Assembly: GCF_000820045.1 (NCBI RefSeq)
Contig: NZ_CDBJ01000042.1
Location: 62,001-126,000, forward strand
Direction: 5' to 3'
DNA: 64,000 nt
Source of the DNA: Aeromonas rivuli
Lineage (GTDB): Bacteria; Pseudomonadota; Gammaproteobacteria; Enterobacterales; Aeromonadaceae
Positions 57,033 to 64,000 of this stretch are shown here, piece by piece. The notes under the pieces are model-generated. The model ran no database searches and was not told where the DNA came from. It saw only the letters and a list, made by a program, of their open reading frames with translations. The position numbers and the translations under genes were made by a program. The stretch's first letter is position 1, and every line of letters begins with the position of its first letter.

Positions 57033-57761
57033 ATGCTACCTTTCCTTCCCCCCGCTACGGAGTTCATCCGCCACACCGACCTGCTGACACTGGCGGGGAT
57101 GGACGAGCTGCCGATCCACCGGGTCTGTTTCGACTTCGCTGCGTTCAGTTCGGCCAGCTTCGATGCCCATGCCATCACCCTGCCCGCCAAGCTGCAAGGG
57201 GCCGTGGCCAAACGCCAGGGGGAGTTTCTGGCGGGTCGGCTGGCGGCGCGCCATGCCCTGAGCCCCTACGGCCTGGGGGACCAGGTGGTGACCATAGGCG
57301 CGGCCCGCGAGCCGCGCTGGCCAGCAGGCATGGAGGGCAGCATCAGCCACAGCCAGCTGCTGGGGGAGGGGATGGCGCTCTGTGCAGTGCGCCCCGGCCA
57401 CGCCGGGCTCGGGCTGGATCTGGAGGCCTGGCTGGGGGCGGGGCAGGCGGAGCAGCTCTGGCCCGGCATCGTCGACCAGGAGGAGTGGGGGCGGCTCGAA
57501 CCCGCCGCGCTGGCTGCCGGACTGGACAGAGCCCAGGGGCTGACCCTGGTGTTTTCGGCCAAGGAGAGCCTGTTCAAGGCGCTCCATCCCAGGGTGGGGC
57601 GCTATTTTGATTTTCTGGATGCCAGCTGGACTGGCCTCACGGAGCAGACCATCAGTCTGCGCCTCAAGACGCCGCTTGCGCCGTGCTTGCCCGCGGGCTG
57701 GCACTGCACCCTGCGCTGGCAGCGACTGCCGGGGGGGCTGCTCACCCTGCTGGCACTTTGA
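57033..57761 (+). CDS. 4'-phosphopantetheinyl transferase (EntD-type)
   Basis: Activates the carrier domains of AmoB, AmoF and AmoG. From the ATG at 57033 the protein has 242 residues, with the EntD/Sfp motifs GSISHSQ (near 101), LGLDLEAW (near 125) and FSAKESLFKAL (near 173). The open frame continues 61 codons further upstream, but that part has no family resemblance and would overrun the divergent promoter region. The ribosome binding site is weak (GAGA), so another non-ATG start is possible. It is convergent with fepC. Confidence 0.92.
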   Translation: MLPFLPPATEFIRHTDLLTLAGMDELPIHRVCFDFAAFSSASFDAHAITLPAKLQGAVAKRQGEFLAGRLAARHALSPYGLGDQVVTIGAAREPRWPAGMEGSISHSQLLGEGMALCAVRPGHAGLGLDLEAWLGAGQAEQLWPGIVDQEEWGRLEPAALAAGLDRAQGLTLVFSAKESLFKALHPRVGRYFDFLDASWTGLTEQTISLRLKTPLAPCLPAGWHCTLRWQRLPGGLLTLLAL

Positions 57762-57783
57762 CGGACTAAGGGGATGAGACAGT

Positions 57784-57810
57784 AAAAAACCGCCGGATGG
57801 GCGGTTTTTT
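57784..57810. terminator. Bidirectional terminator between PPTase and fepC genes
   Basis: AAAAAACCGCC / GGCGGTTTTTT with a 5-nt loop. The A and T tracts give a valid terminator for both convergent genes, 23 bases after the PPTase stop codon and 4 bases before the last codon of fepC. Confidence 0.9.
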
Positions 57811-57813
57811 CAT

Positions 57814-58635
57814 TCAGGCCTGCTGTCTGGCTGCAGAGTTATCCGTTTGCGAAGCCGCTTCGGTGCGCCGACGGGGCACGATCACCGGGGCGCCGTCGCC
57901 GGGGGCGTGCAGTATGTCGACATCGGTCTGGTAGAGCCTGTCGATGAGCGCCTTGGTCACCACCTCCCGCGCCGGGCCCATGGCTTGCACGCCACCGTCA
58001 CCGAGCGCAATCAGCTCGTCACAGTAACGGGCGGCGGTGGCGAGATCGTGAATGACGATGAGCACAGTCTTGCCGGCGGCGGTGATCTGGTGGATGGCCT
58101 CCATCACCTCGGTCTGGTGGCCGATATCCAGCGCGCTGGTGGGCTCGTCCAGCAAGATGATGTCCGCGTCCTGGGCCAGCACCATGGCGAGCCAGACCCG
58201 CTGCGCCTGACCACCGGAGAGGGAGCTGGCACTCTGCTGCCAGATGGCATCGAGCTGCATCTGCTCCCGGGCCCAGCGCACCATGCGCGCATCTTCCTCG
58301 CTCCATTGATTGAACCAGCCCTGATGGGGGTGGCGACCATATTGCACCAGCTGCTCGACCCGGATCCCGGCCGGCATCAGCGGTCGCTGGGGCAGGTAGG
58401 CCAGCTCCCGGGCCAGTGCCTTCATGCCATAGCTTGCCAGCGGCTTGCCCTTGAGCAGGATCTCCCCGCTCTGGGGCTGCTCCTGCCCTGCCAGCAACTT
58501 GAGCAGGGTGGACTTGCCGCCGCCGTTGGGGCCGACGATGCCGACCAGTTTGCCCTTGGGAATGGTGAAGGAGACGTCATCGAAGACGGGCTTGTGCTGA
58601 TAGCCGAAACGAAGGCGGTTTACGGTGAGCGTCAT
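57814..58635 (-). CDS. fepC: Ferric-siderophore ABC transporter ATP-binding protein (FepC-like)
   Basis: A 273-residue ATPase. Walker A is GPNGGGKST (35-43), with a Q-loop YLPQRPLMP, signature SLSGGQAQRVWLAM, Walker B IILLDEPTSALD and the switch histidine in VIHDLATAARYCDEL. It energises the FepD/FepG permease. The ATG at 58635 is used; a TTG one codon earlier is less likely. It is the last gene of the fepDGC set, 43 bases downstream of fepG, and ends at a bidirectional terminator. Confidence 0.94.
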   Translation of the reverse strand: MTLTVNRLRFGYQHKPVFDDVSFTIPKGKLVGIVGPNGGGKSTLLKLLAGQEQPQSGEILLKGKPLASYGMKALARELAYLPQRPLMPAGIRVEQLVQYGRHPHQGWFNQWSEEDARMVRWAREQMQLDAIWQQSASSLSGGQAQRVWLAMVLAQDADIILLDEPTSALDIGHQTEVMEAIHQITAAGKTVLIVIHDLATAARYCDELIALGDGGVQAMGPAREVVTKALIDRLYQTDVDILHAPGDGAPVIVPRRRTEAASQTDNSAARQQA

Positions 58636-58678
58636 CAAACGGCCCCTTGTCTGAAGGTGAAAAGGATAAAAAGCATCG

Positions 58679-59755
58679 TCAGTCGGCCTTCTGTCTGTCT
58701 TTGATGAGCACGAACAGCAGCAGCATGCCGCCGAGGATCCGGGTCATGATACCGGTGGCGACCTCGTGGGGGCTGGCCAGCACCCGCACCAGGGTATCGC
58801 TCGCCAGCAGCAGCAGGGCGCCGGATAGCGCGGCTATCCAGAGCGGCACTATGCGATCCCGGCTGAGCCAGGACGCGAGAATGGGGGCGGCCATGGCGAT
58901 GAATACAACTGGGCCGCCGATGGCGGTGCCGAGTGCCGCCACTATGATGGCCTGGGCCAGCACGCCGAGCTGCACCCGGTTCACATTCACCCCGAGGTTC
59001 TGGGCGGTGACGGATCCTAGGCGCAGCACGCCGAGGGCGCGAGAGAGATAGATGATCCAGGGGCAGATCAGCAGGATCAAGATGCCCACCGGCAGCACTG
59101 TGCCGTAGCCCTGGCCGACGAAGTTGCCCATGTTCCACAGGTAGAGGCTGGTGAGGTGCACCAGGGATTGGGTGGACATGGCGAACTGGCCGATGGCGTT
59201 CATCAGCTCGGAGACGCCGATGCCGATCACCACGAACAGGTAACCCTGCTCCCCCGGCTTGTTGCACAGGGCGTAGAGCACGGCCGCGGCGAACAGGGCG
59301 CCGAGCGGCGCCGCCCACCAGGGCCAGCTGCCCAGCGTCAGGTAGAGGGAGAAGATGATGATGGCCAGCGATGCCCCCTCGTTGACCCCGATCATGTCCG
59401 GGGTGGCGAGGCGGTTGCGGATCAGGGTCTGTACCAGGCAGCCCGAGAGGCCCATGGCGGCGCCCGCCACCAGCACGGCGACGATGCGCGGCAGCCGGAT
59501 TTTGAACACCGTCACCTCGCTGAGCCGGCTTCCCTCGCCCAGCAGGGTCTGCACCACCCCCAGCATGCTGATCTTGCCCGAGCCCAGGGTCAGCGCCAGC
59601 AGGGAGAGCAGCACCAGCACCACCGCCAGGGCGAGGGTGATGAGCCAAGCCCGGCGCTCAAGCAGCAGGGTACGGCTGCCCATTCGCAGGCAGAAGGTGC
59701 CGCTTGGCAGGGCAGAGGAGGGCAGGGAGGGCGCCTTGTTGATTGGGTGTGTCAT
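58679..59755 (-). CDS. fepG: Ferric-siderophore ABC permease (FepG-like)
   Basis: A 358-residue FecCD-family permease with about nine to ten helices. Family marks include LPRIVAVLVAGAAMGLSGCLVQTLIRNRLATPDMIGVNEGASLA and LGVNVNRVQLG. GPVVFIAMAAPILASWLSRD corresponds to the coupling-helix region that contacts the ATPase. A 45-residue N-terminal extension precedes TM1. It pairs with FepD as the inner-membrane channel for ferric amonabactin. The D/G naming follows gene order and the usual sequence pattern. Confidence 0.92.
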   Translation of the reverse strand: MTHPINKAPSLPSSALPSGTFCLRMGSRTLLLERRAWLITLALAVVLVLLSLLALTLGSGKISMLGVVQTLLGEGSRLSEVTVFKIRLPRIVAVLVAGAAMGLSGCLVQTLIRNRLATPDMIGVNEGASLAIIIFSLYLTLGSWPWWAAPLGALFAAAVLYALCNKPGEQGYLFVVIGIGVSELMNAIGQFAMSTQSLVHLTSLYLWNMGNFVGQGYGTVLPVGILILLICPWIIYLSRALGVLRLGSVTAQNLGVNVNRVQLGVLAQAIIVAALGTAIGGPVVFIAMAAPILASWLSRDRIVPLWIAALSGALLLLASDTLVRVLASPHEVATGIMTRILGGMLLLFVLIKDRQKAD

Positions 59756-59798
59756 TGGGTGTCGGCACTCTTGATGAGGTCATGCATATGAGGGCTCC

Positions 59799-60815
59799 TT
59801 ACCTGACGGCCAACAGGGAGCGGAAACCGCCGCTGCGCACCACTAGGATGAGCACGGGGGCACCGATCAGCGCCAGGATCACCCCGTTCGGCAGCTCGAA
59901 TGGCTGCAGCAGCCAGCGCGCCAGTATGTCGGCACCGAGCAGGAACAGCACGCCAAACAGGGCGGAGAAGCGCACCTGAATGGCGAGGCGTACCGGCTCC
60001 ACCAGGCGGGCGCAATAGGCCGCCAGGAAGCCGACGAAGCCGATGGGGCCGGCGATGGCGATGGCGCAGGCGGTGAACAGGGTGGCGGCCAGCAGCACGC
60101 CGATGCGCACCCGGGTCGGCCTTATGCCAAGCGCCTGGGCCTGATTGTCCCCCATCTGCATCAGGGTGAGCTGGCGGCACAGCGCCAGGGTCAGCAGCAG
60201 GCCAGCCAGGGCGAAGGGCAGCACGGTCAGCACCGCATCCTGACTGGAGGCGGCCAGGGAGCCCAGGTTCCAGAACCTGAACTGCTCCAGCACCACCTTG
60301 TTGGAGAGCAGCAGGAAGTTGGAGAGGCCGCCGAAGGTGGCGGAGAGGGCGACCCCCACCAGGATGAGCTTGAGCGGGTTGGATTTACCCACCATCAGGC
60401 CGAGGCCCAGTACGATGACATTGCCGAGCAGGGCGCCCATGCCGGACCAGAGCAGATAACCGTAGGCCGATTCGACCCCGAAGTAGGTGAGGCCGATGAC
60501 CAGGGCGAAGACGGCGCCGGCGTTGACGCCGAGCAGGCCGGGTTCGGCCAGGGGATTGCGGGTGGCGCTTTGCAGCATGGAGGCGGCCAGCGCGAGACAG
60601 GCACCCACCACCAGGGCCGCGAGGGTGCGGGGCAGGCGCAGGGTATTGACTATCATGGCGAGTTTTTCATCGGCGACGAAGACGGGATCGCCGAGCAGGA
60701 AACCGGCGACCTCACGGCCACCATAGACACCGGCGCCAGTGGCCAGTGACAGACAAATCAGCAGGAAGAGGAGCAGCACTGTGAGCCAGAACAGCTGAGC
60801 TTGGTACCTGAGCAC
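59799..60815 (-). CDS. fepD: Ferric-siderophore ABC permease (FepD-like)
   Basis: A 338-residue FecCD-family permease. LRLPRTLAALVVGACLALAASMLQSATRNPLAEPGLLGVNAGAVFA is the classic FepD/FecC block, and GPIGFVGFLAAYCARLV the coupling region. The frame starts at a GTG (60815) with GGAG seven bases upstream. It is the first of the three ABC genes, separated from the receptor gene by a hairpin terminator, so expression is either by partial read-through or from a promoter not recognised here. Confidence 0.92.
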   Translation of the reverse strand: MLRYQAQLFWLTVLLLFLLICLSLATGAGVYGGREVAGFLLGDPVFVADEKLAMIVNTLRLPRTLAALVVGACLALAASMLQSATRNPLAEPGLLGVNAGAVFALVIGLTYFGVESAYGYLLWSGMGALLGNVIVLGLGLMVGKSNPLKLILVGVALSATFGGLSNFLLLSNKVVLEQFRFWNLGSLAASSQDAVLTVLPFALAGLLLTLALCRQLTLMQMGDNQAQALGIRPTRVRIGVLLAATLFTACAIAIAGPIGFVGFLAAYCARLVEPVRLAIQVRFSALFGVLFLLGADILARWLLQPFELPNGVILALIGAPVLILVVRSGGFRSLLAVR

Positions 60816-60850
60816 TCAAAGACTCCTTTAAATCGAGACGATAGAAACGC

Positions 60851-60875
60851 AAAAAGGGAGCCCGCTTGGGCTCCC
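60851..60875 (-). terminator. Terminator after TonB-dependent receptor gene
   Basis: Perfect eight-base-pair stem GGGAGCCC / GGGCTCCC with a 4-nt loop, followed on the minus strand by five T. It lies between the receptor stop codon and fepD and may reduce transcription into fepDGC. Confidence 0.85.
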
Positions 60876-60889
60876 GCATACAGGGGTTA

Positions 60890-62881
60890 TTACAGCTTGT
60901 ACTCTACGCCGGCGTAGACGCTGCGACCTTCCAGGATGAATTCTGCGTCGGTGGCGACCTCGTCCCTCTGGGTGTTGGTGAGGTTGGTGATGCCGAGCTT
61001 GAAGTCCAGCGCTTGGGTCACTGTCCAGTTGGTGTTGAGATCCAGGGTCTGGTAGCTCTCGGACTTGAACGCCTGGGCGTTGCGCGCCGGGACCGTGATG
61101 ACCTGGCTGCCGACATACTGCCAGGCCAGGTTGGCGCTGACCACGTCGCTCGCTTGCCAGTCCAGGCTGAGGTTGCCGGTGTGATCCGGGGTCTTGGTGA
61201 GATCATCGCCGGTACTGCGATCGACGGAGTCAAGCAGGGTCCAGTTCGCTCCCAGCTGTACATTGTCCAGCACGTCGAACCAGCCGGTCAGCTCCAGACC
61301 CTTGATGCGGGCCTTCTTGATGTTGTGGTAGGTCATCACGGAAGGCATATAACCCGCAGCAGGACGCCATTGATCGCTCTGGATCAGATCCTCGATCTCG
61401 TTGTGGAAACCGGTGACGCCGGCGCCGAAGCGATCGGACTCATAGGCGGTACCGAACTCATAGCTGATGGCGGTTTCCGGTTTAAGATCCGCGCTGCCCA
61501 CTACCTGGCAGCGGCCACGGCAGGCGGTGGTGGAGAAGCCTTCGCTGGACTGGGCCAGGGTCGGGGCCTTGAACGCCTTGCCGATACCCCCCTTGAGCAC
61601 CCATTCGTCGCTCAGGGAGTAGAGGGCGTAGGCGCGCGGGCTGAACTCGTTGCCATAGGTCTCGTGGTGATCCAGACGACCGGAGAGGGTCAGGGCCAGA
61701 TCGCCGAAGCCGAACTCGTCTTGCAGGTAGATGGCACTCTGGTTGGCGCTGACGCTGCCAGTGGTAATGCTGCGGCTGTGCTCGAGCTCGGTATCGCGGA
61801 ATTCGGCGCCCGAGGTCAGCAAGTGATCCCCAAGGTAGCCACTGACCTGACCGTCGACGGTGTTGTTGGTCTGGGTGACATCGGCGACGCCGCCGTTGAG
61901 CTGGGAGTCATCCATCAGGTCGGTCTGTTCGAAATAGTAGCGAACCCGGCTGTCGAAGTGCTGCCAGCGGCCATTGTGGGTCAGCCCCAGGCTCAGGCGG
62001 TCGAGCTCCTGCACGTTATGGGCAGTGAGAGGACGTGGGGAGTTAGGAGGAAGGGGCACGTTGTTGAAGTAGCTGTCCATGTCGTTCTGGTTGTAGCCCA
62101 GATCGAAATCGATGTCCTGGTTGTCGCTGACCAGCCACTTCAGGCTGGAGAGCACGTTGACCACTTCACGCTTTTCCAGGGCATCGGCATCCGGGTTGTT
62201 GCTCTGCTCGCTCTTCCAGTTGTCACGCTGATACCCCTCGACCACCACGCTGCCCAGCAGCTTGTTGTCGATCAGGGCACCAGAGACAAAGGCGCTGCCT
62301 TGGTTGGCATCGCCACCCTCACCCTTGGTGGGCATGGTGTGGGTGTAGGCAACGGCTGCCTCGGTTTTTTCCTTGGCCTGGCGCAGGATCACGTTGACCA
62401 CGCCGCCCAGCGCATCGGCACCGTACAGGGAGGATACAGGGCCACGGATGACCTCGATGCGCTCGATGGCCGCCATGGGGATGGAGCTCAGGTCGAAGTC
62501 GTTGCCATAGGCGCTGCCCAGGGTTTCGCGGGCATTGACGCGCTTGCCGTTGATCAGCAGCAGGGTGTAGTCACCGCCCATGCCACGGATCTTGATCTCG
62601 TTACGGCCGGTGGGGTTGGTGGCGATGATGTTGACACCCGGCACATGCTTGAGCGCATCGCCAATGTTATTGACGTTCATCTTGTCCAGATCGGCGCGGC
62701 TCACCACGGACACGCTGGCCGGTGCGGTGAACTCGGTGTGCTTGGTCTGGGTCGCAGTGACGACTATGGTCTCGTTGGCCTTGGTCGGCTCAGTCTGAGC
62801 CAGGGCTGGCATCGCCAGCAGGCCGAGGGAGATCAGGCTGGTTTGCAACGGGTTCAAGGGAAAGCCGGGGGTGAACTGCAT
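60890..62881 (-). CDS. TonB-dependent catechol siderophore receptor
   Basis: A 663-residue outer-membrane receptor. The signal peptide ends near residue 27 (PALAQTE). A TonB box ETIVVTA follows, then the plug domain with IKIRGMGGDYTLLLINGKRVN and the FepA/CirA-type block SSIPMAAIERIEVIRGPVSSLYGADALGGVVNVI. A 22-strand barrel closes with YAGVEYKL. A cysteine pair (ACRGRC) marks an extracellular loop. It is the likely ferric amonabactin receptor, comparable to FstC of A. salmonicida. The ATG at 62881 has GGAG eight bases upstream; a TTG two codons earlier is an artefactual start. Confidence 0.93.
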   Translation of the reverse strand: MQFTPGFPLNPLQTSLISLGLLAMPALAQTEPTKANETIVVTATQTKHTEFTAPASVSVVSRADLDKMNVNNIGDALKHVPGVNIIATNPTGRNEIKIRGMGGDYTLLLINGKRVNARETLGSAYGNDFDLSSIPMAAIERIEVIRGPVSSLYGADALGGVVNVILRQAKEKTEAAVAYTHTMPTKGEGGDANQGSAFVSGALIDNKLLGSVVVEGYQRDNWKSEQSNNPDADALEKREVVNVLSSLKWLVSDNQDIDFDLGYNQNDMDSYFNNVPLPPNSPRPLTAHNVQELDRLSLGLTHNGRWQHFDSRVRYYFEQTDLMDDSQLNGGVADVTQTNNTVDGQVSGYLGDHLLTSGAEFRDTELEHSRSITTGSVSANQSAIYLQDEFGFGDLALTLSGRLDHHETYGNEFSPRAYALYSLSDEWVLKGGIGKAFKAPTLAQSSEGFSTTACRGRCQVVGSADLKPETAISYEFGTAYESDRFGAGVTGFHNEIEDLIQSDQWRPAAGYMPSVMTYHNIKKARIKGLELTGWFDVLDNVQLGANWTLLDSVDRSTGDDLTKTPDHTGNLSLDWQASDVVSANLAWQYVGSQVITVPARNAQAFKSESYQTLDLNTNWTVTQALDFKLGITNLTNTQRDEVATDAEFILEGRSVYAGVEYKL

Positions 62882-62938
62882 GGTCAAAACTCCATTTAAA
62901 CGTATTTATTGTTGAGGAAAAACAGCTTGTTAGGCTCA

Positions 62939-64000
62939 CTAACTTCCCTGTCTGACCTGCTTGTCAGACGTATTATTGTTATGTGATTTTTTCAGTGCTC
63001 TGAGCAGCAATACCACACCCAAGCAAGCCAGCAGGGTACAGGCGATATTGAGCCAGGCGAGGGTGTCGAAGCCCAGAAGCCGGGCCTGTTCATCCGATTG
63101 CAGATAGCGGGCCGATCCCAGGCTGGCGAGCCCGGCGGCAATATTGGTAACGGTTCCCTGAAATGACATGAACGCGGCGCGCTGCTGGGGGGCGGGGATG
63201 GCCGCAGTGATGGCCAGGGTGGTGCTGGAGCGGGCCGAGCTCAGCGCCATGAACAGGGTGAATAACAGATAGAGGGGCAGCCCCAAGGGCTGGGCGAAGC
63301 CAACGAAGGTGACCAGTGCGAGCAGCAGACTGGTGATCAGGATGGCACCCTGAGCACGGCCGGCATCAATCCAGACACCGCACAGTCGCATGGTTGCCAT
63401 GCTGGCCAGGCCGCCGCACAGGTAGAGTGCTGCTATCTGTTCCCGGGGGAAATCGAGGTTGAACTGGAAGTAGTTGGCAAAGTGCGGAATGAGCAGAAAG
63501 TGGCCGGCCATCTGCAGGGCAAGCACGGTGAGCGCTCCCTGGCAGAGGGGGGATGCGATCAGACGCCAGATGCCAACCAGACTCGGCTCCTGCTTGACCG
63601 GCAGGGAGGGCAGCAGCAGATAGGCTGCCAACACCAGCAGCAGCCCGGCGCCGCCGAGCAACAGGAAGGGACTCTGCCAGCCGAACCATTGAGAGAGCGT
63701 CAGGGAGAGAGGCACGATCAATATGGCGGCGAGGGAAAAAGCCATGCCGACATAGGCGAGCTTGCGACCCCGTTCGGCCGGGGGGACCAGATCCAGCACG
63801 GCCGCCATCAAGATGGCCGAGAGCGGGCCGGCGACACAGCCGGAGAGAATGAAGAGGATCAGCAGTTGCTGGCTGTCTTGTACCAGAGAGCAGGCGATCA
63901 GCAGCAGGAAGCGCAGGGTGAGCAGCAGCAGCAGAGCAGGGCGTCGATTGAAGCGATCCAGCCAGGGTGCGGCCAGCAACCCTACCAGGGCCGCACCCAG
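62939..64000 (-). CDS. MFS siderophore exporter (EntS-like), N terminus cut by window edge
   Basis: The frame is open to the right edge, so about 60 N-terminal residues are missing from the 353 seen. It is a major facilitator with about ten visible helices; LGAALVGLLAAPWLDRFNRRPALL matches the motif-A loop after TM2. EntS-type exporters secrete catechol siderophores, and the place upstream of the receptor gene in the same direction supports that role. The family alone does not prove the substrate. Only 58 bases separate it from the receptor start and no Fur box is in that gap, so the common promoter probably lies beyond the window. Confidence 0.82.
   Translation of the reverse strand: MGAALVGLLAAPWLDRFNRRPALLLLLTLRFLLLIACSLVQDSQQLLILFILSGCVAGPLSAILMAAVLDLVPPAERGRKLAYVGMAFSLAAILIVPLSLTLSQWFGWQSPFLLLGGAGLLLVLAAYLLLPSLPVKQEPSLVGIWRLIASPLCQGALTVLALQMAGHFLLIPHFANYFQFNLDFPREQIAALYLCGGLASMATMRLCGVWIDAGRAQGAILITSLLLALVTFVGFAQPLGLPLYLLFTLFMALSSARSSTTLAITAAIPAPQQRAAFMSFQGTVTNIAAGLASLGSARYLQSDEQARLLGFDTLAWLNIACTLLACLGVVLLLRALKKSHNNNTSDKQVRQGS

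Noticed and set aside
1-64000. Search by eye for CRISPR arrays, insertion sequences, prophage genes, rRNA and tRNA genes
   Set aside because: No regularly spaced repeats, transposase or integrase motifs, or RNA gene sequences were recognised.

Overview
The window is a GC-rich gammaproteobacterial chromosome segment, most likely Aeromonas. The main reason is a complete amonabactin-type catechol siderophore locus (entCEBFA homologues plus two further NRPS genes). Gene order elsewhere also fits an Aeromonas or Vibrio-like chromosome. The genus is inferred; no rRNA or tRNA gene was seen to confirm it.

Layout. (1) 1-358: 3' end of a class V aminotransferase/cysteine desulfurase-like gene. (2) 420-12243, minus strand: a ten-gene chemosensory operon. 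In transcription order it reads membrane MCP, cheY, STAS protein, cheA, MCP, cheW, triple-PAS MCP, cheR, cheD, cheB, which resembles the Pseudomonas Che2 (F7-type) arrangement. (3) 12.5-27.6 kb: housekeeping and accessory genes. These are a FabH-type synthase, a LysR regulator with a LysE/RhtB exporter, a truncated DUF2938 gene, an alkylation repair pair (Ada/AlkA fusion overlapping ogt), an M32 carboxypeptidase, small DUF proteins, a TraB/GumN protein, an SDR, an OprD/chitoporin-like porin, a further MCP and an EamA exporter. (4) 27.7-34.8 kb: a tightly overlapping operon for L-threonate and D-erythronate catabolism (ltnD-otnK-otnC-otnI-denD-gntP type permease), divergent from a DeoR-family regulator. 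(5) 35-37.4 kb: polyphosphate kinase 2, a 40-residue entericidin-like lipoprotein and a PQQ-type sugar dehydrogenase. (6) 37.5-64 kb: the iron region.

The iron region holds a DAHP synthase with its own Fur box, a ferric-siderophore reductase (SIP/ViuB family) with a Fur box, and the divergent amoCEBFAGH operon behind a perfect Fur 7-1-7 site. Downstream are a periplasmic binding protein, an EntD-type phosphopantetheinyl transferase, FepDGC-type ABC transporter genes, a TonB-dependent receptor and an MFS exporter cut by the right edge. The proposed flow is: DAHP synthase feeds chorismate; AmoC, AmoB and AmoA make 2,3-dihydroxybenzoate; AmoE loads it on the AmoB carrier domain; AmoF, AmoG and AmoH assemble the peptide; the MFS protein exports it; and the receptor, binding protein, ABC transporter and SIP reductase bring the iron back.

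Points of most interest are: a 122-bp tandem triplication of the amoH 3' end in which copies differ almost only at synonymous positions; an A-domain-less C-T module in AmoG paired with a stand-alone glycine-type A domain in AmoH; no thioesterase in the NRPS set; a Fur box in front of DAHP synthase; paired MshEN-like motifs inside CheA; and three exact-period 138-residue PAS repeats in one MCP.
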